DNA of 64,000 nucleotides, from the NCBI GenBank assembly GCA_036852015.1, contig JAANDG010000543.1:36786-100785 (forward strand). Direction: 5' to 3'. The notes below the pieces were generated by a model, which was not told where the DNA came from, ran no database searches, and was given only the letters and a program-made list of their open reading frames with translations. The position numbers and the translations under genes are program-made. Below are positions 15,101-26,700 of the stretch, piece after piece; the first letter of the stretch is position 1; the number at the start of each line of letters is the position of its first letter. Source of the DNA: Pelodera strongyloides. Taxonomy: Eukaryota; Nematoda; Chromadorea; Rhabditida; Rhabditidae.

Positions 15101-15965
15101 AGCGAAAAAATGCTCCGCAATGCAAGAAAATCCGGAAGAATTAATACAACGGTTTTGTTCCGGCCGCCGTATGAATCCACAATGTATCCCACATAGATTG
15201 TTAGGCCGATGATGTTTTTGAACAACCAGAGAGGATTTCAGCACCGACCTATGGTTCAACGAATGAACGCCCTGCACAGAAAACAAAAAGTGCAGATAAA
15301 TGGACTTCGGCTATTAAGCAAATACAAAAGCATAAGTAAGTGACCGTTTATCATTTCCTTTTGTGGAGACCCACTAGTAAAGTACATCATAAACAGAAAA
15401 TATATCACTGTGCTCAGACATGACATGAGACTCTAATTTATTATTTAATAAGTTCATCAATTTTATTGTTTATTAATCAACGTTACAGCAAATTACCTCT
15501 GCGGCCCAGCATTGCCTTCAACCGTTTTATAACACATGACAGGTTCGGCCGTTTGGGCCTCGCTAGAACAACTTTTCCTTAGAGTTTGCTGTTTGTAGTT
15601 TCAACTTTTCTTACATCCCAGGAACTGACATGAAATAACCTTAACCTCAATTTTACTTTTTCTTTAGTCACTCTTTTACTTTTATTTCACGTGTGGACGT
15701 CTCAGTTCATTGTGTTTTATTTGATTGGTAGAGCTTGTTTTGAAAAACAAACGTGTGCGGTGAAAACAAACAAATGAAAAAAGTTGGTTCTTGAATTGCT
15801 ATGGTACCTTCAGTGCGTTCATTTCTTCATAAATATTTCTCGTTCAGGAAACTGGCCGGCAGAAATCGGGCCAAGCGGATCGACCAGAAAAGTCGCTGGG
15901 TGTTCCCCCTCACATTCATCATATTCAACATTTCATACTGGTCATATTATTTGTATTTCACGTAG
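9161..15965 (+). CDS. Cys-loop ligand-gated anion channel subunit (LGC/GluCl-like)
   Basis: Fifteen exons: 9161-9308, 9875-10029, 10110-10177, 10325-10415, 10507-10578, 10669-10741, 10824-10958, 11033-11247, 12203-12249, 12339-12394, 13650-13783, 14281-14364, 14911-15073, 15242-15335, 15848-15965. All phases agree and the sum is 551 codons (550 aa). In order: signal peptide (first ~19 residues); ligand-binding domain with the loop A-like WHPDVYFAN; a Cys-loop with 13 residues between the cysteines (CTLNLEKWPLDDQRC); a second Cys pair in loop C (CDGNYSTGTWSC); M1; M2 opening with PARVSLAITT; M3; a hydrophilic M3-M4 loop of about 160 residues; M4 and a very short tail. The PAR motif before M2 is typical of anion-selective channels, and the second disulphide is known from GluCl and glycine-type receptors; ligand unknown. 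An acceptor-like TTTTCAG ends at 9141, 20 bp before the ATG, fitting trans-splicing. The exon 1-2 join uses a weak CCAAG acceptor and is the least certain. Confidence 0.9.
9655..9722. repeat. short imperfect tandem repeat inside channel intron 1
   Basis: A motif containing AAGCTAGA recurs about four times, spaced by GACATA or CACA units, within the first intron of the channel gene. It looks like slippage-type sequence; no function is visible. Confidence 0.6.
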
Positions 15966-17838
15966 ATTATCCTCAAGGTGCCGTCCTCGTCTTCGTCTAT
16001 TTTTGCAATAAGACTCCTTTACTACGGTGCATGGTTCGTCGAGCTTCGAGTCGTTTACTTCAAGGTGTATTGTCATCTTTTCTCAACAATTATATCTTTC
16101 TTAATTCCCAGTTTTTGTCGTTACCGGCTCTAGGAGCCGCATAATTTTTACTTTTATCAGATGAGTACTTGAACTGCAAGACTGCTCCTTACTTCATCCC
16201 ACATAAGATTTTCTGCCATATATCAGCAATTGTGTTATATTACTGTTGGGTTTGTAAATACATATATAGTTACTAGGCGTTCATTAATAATCAGTGTTGC
16301 GGTTTACTCGGCGGTAAACTGTAGATATCCCGAAACAGCCAACAACTAACCTAAGGTAAACATAACAGGTGACCGCAACATAGAGAACCCTATAAACCTA
16401 TTGGAAATTATTATTATCACTGTATTACGTCTCGTTCTTTCAGTAACAATCAAATGAGGATAATGCATAATAAATTATTGGTGAATTCCACTGTCCATAG
16501 TCCATACTACAAGTGCGTAATTTGTAGAGAAACCATGTGTTTAGGATATACTCCACATTTTTAACCATTCTCATTCTATGAATAAATTTTGTCTGTCTAG
16601 GAAAGAGTTATATTGGCTACGAAACCTTAACTTATGGTAATGTTAATGACTGAAGAAGATACGGTCATCACTTTCCTCTGTAGGCGATTGGGTTCCTCTG
16701 TAAGCGACTTCGGTTGCATGCTGACTCGACCATTCACCTACTGTAATGTCCAAATTTCTTATGTTTAAACAGGAAAAGACGAAAGTTGCACAAACAACCC
16801 AAACGCAATATGGGAGGTAACGATGCCCGTTACCATCAACTATAGCCAAGAGTTACTCGGACTTCTAATTCGTGAAATTCCTCCAATGTTCCGTCCACTT
16901 AGTATTTAAACAACAATGCAAATAATACCCGTGTCACATGTTCAATCCGCTTGAAATTCATGTTATAAATGTTTATTTTTACTTATTAGAGAAGGGCAAC
17001 AGTGCTCAAATAACTAGACAAGGTAATGAGAGATCGAGGATACCGGATGGAGTGTCAATTAGCAACTGACGTACAAACTTAATAACAACAAGCCACAAAA
17101 CAGTCGAATTGCAGTAAAAACGATAAGAAACAATGCAATAACAACAGATTATACATGAGCTATAGAAAAAACGATAACAAGGATGTGGCAATGGCTCCAA
17201 CAAAATATGAGTACACATGCACTAAATCTAATAAACTTCAACCTGCTGAATTAACCAAAAATTGTGGCGCATAGTGAGGAAGGCCGGTAAATTGCATATA
17301 GTTCTAACGAATAAACCGAATAAAATACAGGCCAAAAATGAGATGCAGGGAGAGCACTAAAGGATGAATACCGATTAACAAACTGAGCAACAAACATATT
17401 ACCAACCCGGAAGTAAACATCCTAAGTGTCACTGAAAAACAATAATCTAACCATAAGTAGCAAAACATACTTATATCTGAGCTGAAACTAAAACGTCTAA
17501 ACTTCCAGTAATAAATGAGAAAAATTATTCGGGTGGGTTAAGAAAAGAGACGGAAACAACCTACGAACGAATCACGTGCGAGTAAAAGAAACAATTTAAA
17601 ATTTAAATCATTTGAACATATGCTTTAATGAAATTTAGTTTAACAGGCCAAAGCTAAACCTAATGAATCTTAAGTTGCAAAATTAAGGAATAATTAGTTT
17701 GTGGAAGGGAGAACGAATGCTGAAAATTTTCATACCGTAATGAGAAAGATTAGATCCAGGTGTAGACAAGGCGCGAGTCAGAATCTACCAGCTGGATGAT
17801 CTTTACTCCGGGACGGCAAGGGACCAACGGCCATGCAT
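15966..17838. other. intergenic stretch with one half of a dispersed repeat pair
   Basis: No gene is supported between the channel stop and the galectin-like stop. Bases about 16860-17180 are similar to 23315-23660 (see the repeat entry). Confidence 0.5.
16860..17180. repeat. dispersed repeat, copy 1
   Basis: Similar over about 300 bp, by eye, to 23315-23660, including shared stretches around GTGTCACATGT and ACTTATTAGAGAAGG. It has no coding capacity and no obvious terminal repeats. It could be a decayed non-autonomous element or part of a segmental duplication. Confidence 0.6.
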
Positions 17839-18711
17839 CTAAACTCTTTTAAATTTACCTGTCCAAATAAGCAAATGAACCGTTATTGAGTGTGAAAGTG
17901 ATTTCCAAGTTGAAGCTATTTGTAAACAAAAAAAAGTTTCAACAATGTTAAGCATTTTAACAACGTTAGGCGAATACCTACCTTCGATCGCAAAACATTT
18001 GAAAATAATCTTATGTCGAACGTATGCAACGAAGTCCTTGCCAGGCGTCACGTCGAAGAGGCGAACGACAGCAGTCGCAAAGATACAACTCTCTGAAAGG
18101 ACATGTATTTTAGAGTGTCAAGAGCGCAATGACCGTTTTTTTTTATTTTTAGGACCAAACAACTTATAAAAGGAGAAAAAAGAAGAGCATCTAGCAAAGT
18201 GCGCCTGCCTGTTCTCTCCCAGGTATGGAAGCGGACGTTTCTACCAAGCTCCGGTGGACGACCGAGGGTCAGCCGAACACGAGTGTCCAGCGGAAGACGA
18301 GCAGTCACATACAAGGAGACCTTCTTCCCAGTCTAAACGAAGAAGAACTCATTCAAAGCATCCAATTAAGTCAATTCTTGTCACTCTCTTGAGAATTTTT
18401 ATCACAACTACATAAGTGTAAAAAAACGAATGTGTAGTACATAAATAAAGATTGAAACAAGGTATTGGAATTGAAACGGTCACTTACAGGGATAAATCCG
18501 AGATTTATGACGTTCCATCCGTCTTCAGACACAATTTTGCCAGTGACGAACAGCATTGTCTAAGACACGAATTGTGGTGAAAATAATAATTGGTAACATA
18601 CAAAAATTGCAGACAATAAATAAGCCGGTCGATAAGGGATTGTGTATACGAAACCATAAATTTAACTGAGAAATGGTAACTTGGGTCATAGACTGGAGCA
18701 GGAGCTATCAT
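17839..18711 (-). CDS. galectin-like single-domain protein
   Basis: Five exons on the minus strand, 18711-18655, 18559-18488, 18332-18245, 18092-17982 and 17915-17839, with matching phases, give 134 residues, the size of one galectin carbohydrate-recognition domain. The order of beta-strand motifs fits: an N-terminal PAPVYDPSYHFSV segment, LFVTGKI, NVINLGFIP, KVSLYVTARL (the position of the galectin His-x-Asn-x-Arg strand), then PGKDFVAYVRHKIIFKCFAIE and a C-terminal SITVHLLIWTG. Galectins bind beta-galactosides in cytosol or outside the cell, but most canonical sugar-contact residues are replaced: the His and Asn are lost and no Trp-Gly-x-Glu motif is seen, so binding may be altered or lost. 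No signal peptide, as usual for galectins. The exon 3 donor is the weakest junction. Assignment rests on pattern, not a search. Confidence 0.6.
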
Positions 18712-18780
18712 AAACTGAAACTAGAGGAAAATTAAACGTTTGCGAGCCAAGATTCCTCTCCCTGCTCATCTTTGCTTTGC

Positions 18781-18920
18781 CGCAACGCGCACCTCAACGC
18801 GCACCTCAACGAAGTAAGTACGGTGTTTTGCACACTCACAATACGCGCACCTCAAGGTTTGTAAGAACGGTGTTTTGTAAGTAAGTTTGCATATAAGTAC
18901 GGTGTTTGCACACTCAAAGA
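18781..18920. repeat. short degenerate tandem repeats upstream of the galectin-like gene
   Basis: Two motifs alternate: CGCGCACCTCAA about three times and a (G/A)TACGGTGTTTT-type unit about three times, some followed by GCACACTCA. They lie 70-210 bp upstream of the galectin-like start codon, so a promoter role is conceivable, but slippage and local duplication explain them equally well. Confidence 0.6.
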
Positions 18921-19700
18921 ATGTTTCATAAGCGAAAATAACGTTTGAAGCTGGCGATAAAGTTAGTCTAGCGCATCCAAACGCTTTTTTTTCTTTTCTT
19001 TGAGACGTAAGAAGCCGAATTGCACAATGTTGATACGGTTTAATTCAACAGTAATCAGTTTTACCGTACATGTCTTCTCCCCAGCTTCTCCATTTATTTT
19101 ATAAACCTAGTTCACGTTAAGATCAATCCATCACACTAGATAAAATATTTGGATCACGATTACAGAAGATCTAATGGCTGTACCTAGGAAATGAATGAAC
19201 CGACTTGGTGACAGCGGTTCAGAGATTTTCTCGTGGTGACCAAATCGTGATCAACTCGTCAACAAGTTTCATCGAAACCGCCATCACATGGTCACCAAAT
19301 GGTTATGAACCAGTCACCAACCAGTCATCACATGGTTTTTTCGGTAAAAATAATTAGGTGTTGTGACAACGACCTTTTTCCATGGATTCGGCAATTATTT
19401 CCTTTTCCTGTGTAAGTGCTCCCACTGGCACTGTTCCAAGTATCATACTAAAAACTACAATTACAATTGTCCTCGTACACTAGGAGGGTCGAAACGGAGT
19501 GTCATGATTTTTCATGATATCTTATAAATTTCGACTCCTTATTTCCCAGTTCCGTAGTGTTTCTCTTGTAGTTATTGTTTTGTTTAATATCTGATCAAAT
19601 AGGAAGATAAGCACAATGATTACGCTACGCTTTTGCTGTTTTTCTCAATTTTTTTTTAATTAAACTCGTCTTTCGCATTTTATACCTAAACCAAATTTTA
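18921..19700. other. intergenic stretch, no supported gene
   Basis: No coding or RNA feature is supported. Around 19225-19345 a GGTCACCAAA/CCAGTCA(T/C)CA motif recurs a few times. An AAATTTTAG acceptor-like site at its right edge directly precedes the first ATG of locus A. Confidence 0.5.
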
Positions 19701-19703
19701 GGA

Positions 19704-21643
19704 ATGTCAGGGATTACTTCTGCCACCCCAGCTCCTGAATTTGTGGTATGTATTAGTTTATTAGTTATTTCTTGTTTATTAGTCTCTGACAATTTCGGTC
19801 ACTAACTCTTGTCTAGTTCAACCAAAACGTGGGCTTGTCCATTTGGAGGGTCAGTAACTTAATGAAGGCTTATGAAGTCTGGTTATCTCACTTAATGCGA
19901 GCTGATAAGTTGACAAACCAATTTGTGTTTGACTGCAGACCTAGGAAAAGTTAAATCATATTTTCAGTCGGTCGGTAGTCGTGTGAGCATAAGGACACCA
20001 CACTGATATGCCTTCCCGCTCGACGACGATACCACAAATTCATCAGACCGAGTAGATAATGCTCCGCAGGTCATATGGAATATATTGTTTGCCAATAATG
20101 TAAATTCATTATAATATACGGGGCTGGGTTTAGAACTTGAAACCATTCTTTGCTTCTGCAACTCTTATAGTAATAATGTTTCATATCTATAATTCGTACT
20201 TACAATTAGTTCATAGTTTGTGTTCCGAGACGTTTTTCGTCTTTGAGCTGTCCTACTTTGATGACCGTAGAAAATGGTCCAAGATTGCAGTAAAACAAGC
20301 CAATATGGATATATATTTCCGGGAGGAGTGTCCTGGCCTATTGGCACTCCAATGGGCTTTTCTACGTGGCCGAGATCGTCCATGTGGACGAGGACCATGG
20401 CAGGGTCTACGTCCACTGGGACGTAAGTTTGAAAATCTTTTTTAACATGCGTAAAATTGACCAGCGCTACTCTTTTTGTGTTGATGCTGATGTGGATGAT
20501 AGTGAACGATTATTTTTTTTATGAAATCAAGCACTTCCAGTTGAAACTTTAGGGATGGGGCTGTGCCTGGGACTGCTGGAGAAACTTTTCCAGCCTCAGG
20601 AGGCTGACCAGGGCGAGCTTCAGGAAGGCATGGGTAAGTGATTTACGCCAACTAAACTTTCAAATGACTATTGTAGTGAAGTCTAGATTCAACCACTTTA
20701 TATACTTTCAAAAGAAAGGTCTACGAATTCCACCTTGCATTCGGAGCAAAAATGCTTTTAAGAGTTTCTGACTCTTTTTTAAGGTTTCTGGAAACAAAAA
20801 ATTACAAAAAAAAAACTGCTTGCGCGTCACGTTCAGATGAACATTTTTCTGTTAGTTTATGGCACCTTTTTGGAAAATAAATTGCCCCGTTGTGAATCGA
20901 ATGCAGTGCGGTTTTCACATACAGTTTGCTTATGGAGTAGCTATCAAAATACTGACTTTTTCCCATTATCGGTAAATTATAACGGATAACGGATCATGCT
21001 AATTAATCAGAATTAGTCAAGCTGTCAACAGGTTTCTGAATAAATGTGCATTCCTCAAAGAGCACTATTTTGTTTTATTAATTTTTGTTCTTCTCTCATT
21101 ATTAGATTTCATAGAACACTTACAATTAGTGATAAACCTTTTCTCGCAGTTTACACGCGCAATTTCAGAGCACCTGGGAGGCCTACAACGCCCGCTAGGA
21201 CCAGGCCGGACTCCCCGTAAGCAACTGTTCTTTAGCATGGCGATATAGATAGACATACTGTAATGTTATCCCAAAAATTAATAAAGGTTAGAGTAATGGT
21301 ACTTTTCGCCATAAAATGATAACAAAGGTTAGTAGTAGTAGTAGTTATGGTCATAACGGGACACCTTAATGCTAACTATCGTATGTGTTCGTGATTATGT
21401 TCCTTTTACAGCGATGGTTCCTGTACCATGGGTGGTACGATGGCCGGCGTCACCTCCAGGTGCTCGACACCGATGCGGAGGAAGGGTCAGTTTTATGTGT
21501 CTTCATAACATAATCATTTAGCTTCCTAAATCAGGTCGTGCTATGACTTAAATGAGTAAGCGACTGAAATTTAATATCACAGACAACTTTCATCACTTCT
21601 TTGCAGAGAGGATGAGGAGGTCGAGGACGTGCCGGACATCTAG
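19704..21643 (+). pseudogene. chromo-barrel mini-protein locus A (probable pseudogene)
   Basis: This locus keeps the six-exon layout of intact locus B: 19704-19745 (14 codons), a chromo-barrel exon ending 20422, 20553-20633 (81 bp), 21169-21216 (48 bp), 21412-21485 (74 bp) and 21607-21643 (37 bp), the last four identical in length to those of B. It still encodes WHSNGLFYVAEI, a VHWD strand, GWGCAWDCW and an acidic EDEEVEDVPDI tail. Two lesions are visible. The poly-T/CAG acceptor before exon 2 in B is replaced here by a short deletion, leaving no good acceptor at that place. Codon 10 of exon 4 is TAG (21196-21198) where B has CAG, a single transition. Other splice choices could rescue an isoform, so pseudogene is likely but not proven. 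An AATAAA signal lies at 21712-21717. Confidence 0.7.
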
Positions 21644-22640
21644 CGACCAGGCCTCCCCCCTTCCGTTTTTTTGTTGTTGTAGTTGTTACTTATTGTTATT
21701 TGTTGTCTTTTAATAAATATTTGTTGCTTTCAACCATGTGTAACTGAAGTTGCCCATTTCTAAGACTATACACAACAGCAAGTGGGTTACGTATATACTT
21801 TATCTACCTATTTAAGGGAACTTATGGGGTTACACTATTGATTGCGGATTGGAAGACTTCTATGATAAAAAAAAGAAAAGAAATAGCTAGTCGGAATATC
21901 AGTCGGCCTTTTGTAAAACTACGTTTGCCGATGATTTTTCATCGATGAGTGACTATGGCCCTCTGTACCTTCCACACCTGAAGACAGCCGATTCGCAAAA
22001 CTGAAACAGCGATTTACATATTGCTTTTTGAACACGTCTTTTGAATTGACCTGAAATTTGCTATTACGCCTGTTTCCTATGGTGCCTAGGGAAGTATTCT
22101 AGCCTCTAAAGGACGTGCGTAATTTGGCAATACGTAGCAATTATGAATGTCGTCCTCACTTTTAGTGGCGCAGTATCGTCGTCCCCGTCGTAGCAGGTCG
22201 TCGCAGGTTCGTCCACTGACAAAACTGGGGTGCGAAACCCTGGCGCGAAAGTTTTGTGCGGGAACCGTGGGCGCGCGATCTTACGTGCGTACGCAAGGAG
22301 AAGCAGTAACAGCTAAATGGTGCACACTCGAGAACTAGTGAGAATCTAGCGAATAGTGGGCGAGGTACGGGGCGAAATGTATGCGCACTCAGTTTTTTGC
22401 ACCGCGCAACATCACAGTTTTGAGCTGTCGAAGTCAGTCCTCGAGACACAACACTTTTTTCCAAGTTGGACTGAGTTTGCTAATAGTCGCGTATCCATGG
22501 TCTCGAATTAGCGAGTGTTGCTTAACACGGCTAGCAGTTGAGTCTAACCTTATATAGTTGAGTCTAACGTTAAGAGAATCTGACACAACAATTATCTCTT
22601 ATCAGTTTTAGAAAATTAAATTCTGAGGGATAATATAAAC
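20110..22640. repeat. segmental duplication unit around locus A
   Basis: Not only the exons but the intron sequence before exon 2, the introns and about 1 kb of 3' flank are similar to 29700-32630 (locus B), for example the GAGTCTAACG...GAGAATCTGA...ACAACAATT stretch near 22560-22600 versus 32515-32550. This shows copying of a whole genomic block, not retrotransposition. Confidence 0.65.
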
Positions 22641-23314
22641 TAAACCCGCAACGAAAATCATGAGAAAAATTACAAGTATAGAGTCCATAGGTACATTTAG
22701 TCCAATAGATCCGCCGACGTAAATTTCTTATGATTGAACCGTGGTGTCATCAGACCACCACGTTGCTTGCCCTTAGAGGATGAGAGATTTTTGTTCATTT
22801 CACTTACGAAGTCTTAGATTCACGGAGGGTACGCTTATTATGTTTTGCGTATTACTGATGTAAGTTGTTGTTTTGTTCAGAACTGGGTGTTGTTTTGTAC
22901 AGAGCTAGGTGATTTGCAAAAGCCCTAATCAGAATTGCAACGCAATCAAGTCACAAACATGCAAAGCGTTACTCTTCTAGCTTCGTTCACGTGATGTGCT
23001 GTTGATCATGGAACTCATTCAAGTTGTACTACCCGGCTCAGGTCGTGACTGGCTGTGGATGCGTCCAACCAACTGGCATGCGTCGGATGGAAGTAGTCCG
23101 TTTCATTTAATAGCTTTCAAGTTCCTTTTTTCCAAAACGTTCCGAAGAAACTACTGCTGGTCTGATAAAAGAAACCATTAAGTTGAAAAGGCGAAAAGCG
23201 CACTCCGTTGCACCAAACAACCAAATCCTTAATAGCAGTGTGGGCGAAACGACACCAGCGTCCAACCGAACTGTAACCAATCTGCTCGACAGGTCGATCC
23301 ATCCTTCCATGAAT

Positions 23315-23660
23315 TACGCATGTTTCTAATTCATGAAATTCCTATTCCTACAATGTCCCGTCAACTTAGTGTTTATACAAGTAATGCAATTATACGCGTG
23401 TCACATGTCCAATTCACTTGAACTTTATATTAGAAATGTTTATTGTTACTTATTAGAGAAGGCCAACAACGCTCAAATAGCTAGACGCGCAAAGTCCTGT
23501 GAGGACCTGTATAGGAAGTAATGCGATGGAAGATACCGGATTGACAATCAATTTACAATTGATGCACAAACGTAATAATAACCCGCAACTAAACAATCGA
23601 ATTCCCATCGAAACACGATAAGGAACGATGATAAAGAACAACTGACTATACATGAACTAT
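23315..23660. repeat. dispersed repeat, copy 2
   Basis: Partner of 16860-17180; the shared blocks include GTGTCACATGT, AAATGTTTATT and ACTTATTAGAGAAGG in the same order. A shorter related piece (TACGGTCC...GGAGTTCGAG...AATAAATAGCGTTT) links 23670-23715 with 26640-26690. Confidence 0.6.
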
Positions 23661-25059
23661 AGAAAAGCTGATACGGTCCTAGGCCGCGGAGTTCGAGCAA
23701 GAATAAATAGCGTTTTGGGTTCAATCTACATGTCGTGAGGTTTCTGAGTAATTGAAAAGGAAAATGGAACAAGCTCCGCCCGGAAATCGTTGGATACTTC
23801 TGGTCGTGACGCACCTGCATTTACTACTTCTATGGGATGACTGACTTAAAACCTACAAAGAAAAAATGTTTACCACAAATACATGCAGTTAGTACTGGAG
23901 TGACGAGGATTGTTGGTTCAGGAGTAATGTTACTACGTTTATCCCAATCTCTCTTGGTAAGCATGCCCGGACTGTAGAATTCAATAATTCCTCATGTGAA
24001 ACTCGTCGTCTACACTGAAATCTGCTGATTAAGGTGATTTACAAATAAGTTAGTGACAACGTGTTTTTAATATTTTCTTAACACCAAATGTGTTTTGACG
24101 ATCAGGTAAGGTCACGTGATCTAAATCATAGAACTCTTAGACATTTCTATTGCTTGGATTTCTTGGATTCTTTGGCAAATTTGCCGCAATTTTTATAAGC
24201 GGGCATTGTCTCTATTCTTTTCTAATTAACCAGTGTACATTCTGCATGATAACGTCCAGACGTCTTCTCAAACAGAGCCTTCTGAATGTCGTTTCTAGAG
24301 TTCCTTGTACGGTCATATGATGAGCAACAATCCATCTCGCTTTTTCCAGAACGTTCTCGTCTGTGTCTCTCTGATCTGCGTTGTCACTGACTTTTGCCTG
24401 CAGGCGATCAACATGTTTTTCCAAATTTTTCCTTTATTCTTAGTGCGTTTTTTTTCTTGAGCTTTATTTGCATCTCGTCTGAACTGTGGTTTGTAACTAA
24501 TATTACTTAGCTCTTGTTGTGCTTTTTTTGTGGATAGTGTTGTTTCTTCTATCTTTGCTATCATTCATCCTCAATTGGGATTCTGTGTAGCAAATTCTAA
24601 ACTCCGGGCGCATTACCTTCATTTAAAACCTTTATTCAAGTCTTTAAGTTCACACAAGGGCCTTTCATTTAGTCATTAGCTATTCATTACCTAATGACTC
24701 TCGTGTCTTAACGTCGAATACGTGCTGGTGACTTTTTCTCGAAACCACTACCGATCAACATCTTAACTTCTCGTTTAGACAAAACCGATTCGTAAACAGC
24801 GTAATATTGCGGCACTAATGTTTCTATACTTTAAGGTTAGAAACGTATTTCAAAAATCAAGTAACTCATACATCAGGTCCGTTTTGGCTTATTACTTACA
24901 CTCGCGCTCCTCCTGTAATTTCCCGGTTGAATTTGTTGAGTCGTGTACTGTAGTTGAACCGTATGCTCTAATTCTGTCTCGCCTTTTCTCGCTAGTTTGC
25001 TTCCTAGGTTTCATCTCAGATTCCCCAACCTCTTTTCGTTTGCTTGCCTCTCTCTGTCG

Positions 25060-25165
25060 CGCTGGCTATCACTCTCTCTCTCTATCTCAATCTTTCTCTG
25101 TCTCGCTCTCTCTCGCTCTCTCTCGCTCGCTCTCCCCTCTCGCTCTCGCTCCGCTCTCTCTCTAC
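25060..25165. repeat. CT-rich simple repeat
   Basis: A run of CTCTCT and CTCTCG units, with CTCGCT and CTCCGCT variants, about 100 bp long. It creates an apparent Ser/Leu-rich open frame that is not a gene. Confidence 0.85.
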
Positions 25166-26700
25166 CTTCGCTGTTTATGTCCTTCTACTGCCTTTTTCAT
25201 TCAACAACCTCTCAAACAATCACCATTGAAGCCAAAAAGCTTGCAAATATGCAATGTATTGTTTGTGTGGTTAAATACACGCAAAAGGAATAGACGAAGA
25301 GGTTCGACGTCTCTCCAGGGAAAACAACACTCACAAATTGACATTCGACAGACGCTGCAACCAATCTTAAAATAAACAGCCAGCTGAAGGGGCTCTTGTA
25401 TGAAACACGTCAGGTAGGTATAAGTTAACTCAACCTGAATAGGTGTAATAGTCAAGCCTGATTGCAATTAATTCAAGGACGCGGCAATCTGTGAACTATA
25501 GAAATAGAGCGATGCTGGAGAGCATCCGTGGTGGTGACCAAACATAACGAAAGCCGTCTGTTAATGCGTGACGAAGTTATTGTGAGAACAAAATGAACCA
25601 AAAGGAATAGTATAGCGAAAAAAATCATTGCGCTTCGACTGGACATCGAGGCAATTCACTGAACCGATGAAGGCCGAGAGGAATGTTGGTGATTCAAATC
25701 ATTAGTAGACTAGAAAGTAATGCTTATTTTTAGGGTAGGGCTGCGTGTAGGACTTATTTTTAGGGTAGGACTAGGGCAGTAAACTTTATTACTTAAAAAT
25801 AAGAAACGTTGTTACTTATAGACAAAGCAGATATTAGGAAACTCGCGCAAGGAACTAGTGATAAAGATAAAACACAAAAGGGTAAAATACCCTTGAGGAC
25901 GGAAGGATACAGCTCAAATGAGGCACTTCATGATAGTCAATCGAAATGCCGAGGTTGAATTCACTAATCAGACATACTAAACGTGTCGTTTCCCTCTGCC
26001 AAGTAACGTGTCGTTATTTGACAGAGTATACTAGTCAACATCAACAGGACCCAGAAACTATGTAGTAGGATAAAATATAGTACAAATACTGCGAGATGTG
26101 GCGTTGCCTGCTGGCCTACTACAGCCTTCGTCCAATGACTGTACTACGTCTCATTTTCGTGTAACAACTTGCTAAAGGAGCTGAGAAAACATGTCATTAT
26201 AAGATATCGCGAAGCTCACAAGCATTTATCGTTTTTCAGGCAAAATTCGGAAAAGTGTCAAAGGTGGAACGAGACAAACAGGGAATGATCATCAAATATA
26301 CTAGATAAATTAAGTACAGCAAAGAAAATTGATACTAGTCAACAGGACCCAGAATCCCTGATCCTTTGCTTTCCGTTGTGTACAAATAACGGTTCAACAG
26401 CGTTCTGAATTTCTGAACCTGGTGATTTGGAACCGAACCTCTTAACTTTGTTAGAGTTAATCACTGGTTAATTATTTTTGGAATTTGTTGGAGTGTTTTC
26501 GCAAGTATTCATATAGTGTACTATAAAGCAGTGTATGGCAATCATTCTCCAACTCCTTATGTGATAGACCGCCAGAGTGTTCTTCTAACCCAAATCGTCC
26601 ATTTAATAGGCATTGAGAAGCTGAATGGCTGGACACTGGTACGGTCCGAGCCACGGAGTTCGAGTAAAGATAAATAGCGTTTCGGGTGAATTCCATCGCA

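Noticed and set aside
14789..15196. A 135-codon plus-strand open frame inside the channel gene
   Set aside because: It is an off-frame overlap; the true exon 14911-15073 is read in another frame that fits the phases of its neighbours.
15103..15204. An extra channel exon between 15074 and 15242
   Set aside because: It would require a 29-bp intron or break the phase; joining 15073 to the TTTCAG acceptor at 15241 keeps phase and gives a continuous loop sequence.
17820..17838. A further galectin exon after 17859 giving a longer C-terminus
   Set aside because: It would need a 20-bp intron, too short for nematode splicing; reading through to the stop at 17839 gives a normal one-domain length.
22147..22464. 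Arg-rich open frames on both strands near 22.2-22.45 kb
   Set aside because: They lie in the duplicated 3' flank of locus A; the matching B flank is not open, so there is no conserved coding signal.
24212..24564. Charged minus-strand frames resembling a coiled coil
   Set aside because: Two overlapping frames compete, one lacks an ATG, and no splice junction links them; insufficient for a gene call.
24818..25375. A 185-codon Ser/Leu-rich open frame
   Set aside because: It arises from the CT-rich simple repeat at 25060-25165 and flanking low-complexity DNA; two other frames are open over the same repeat.
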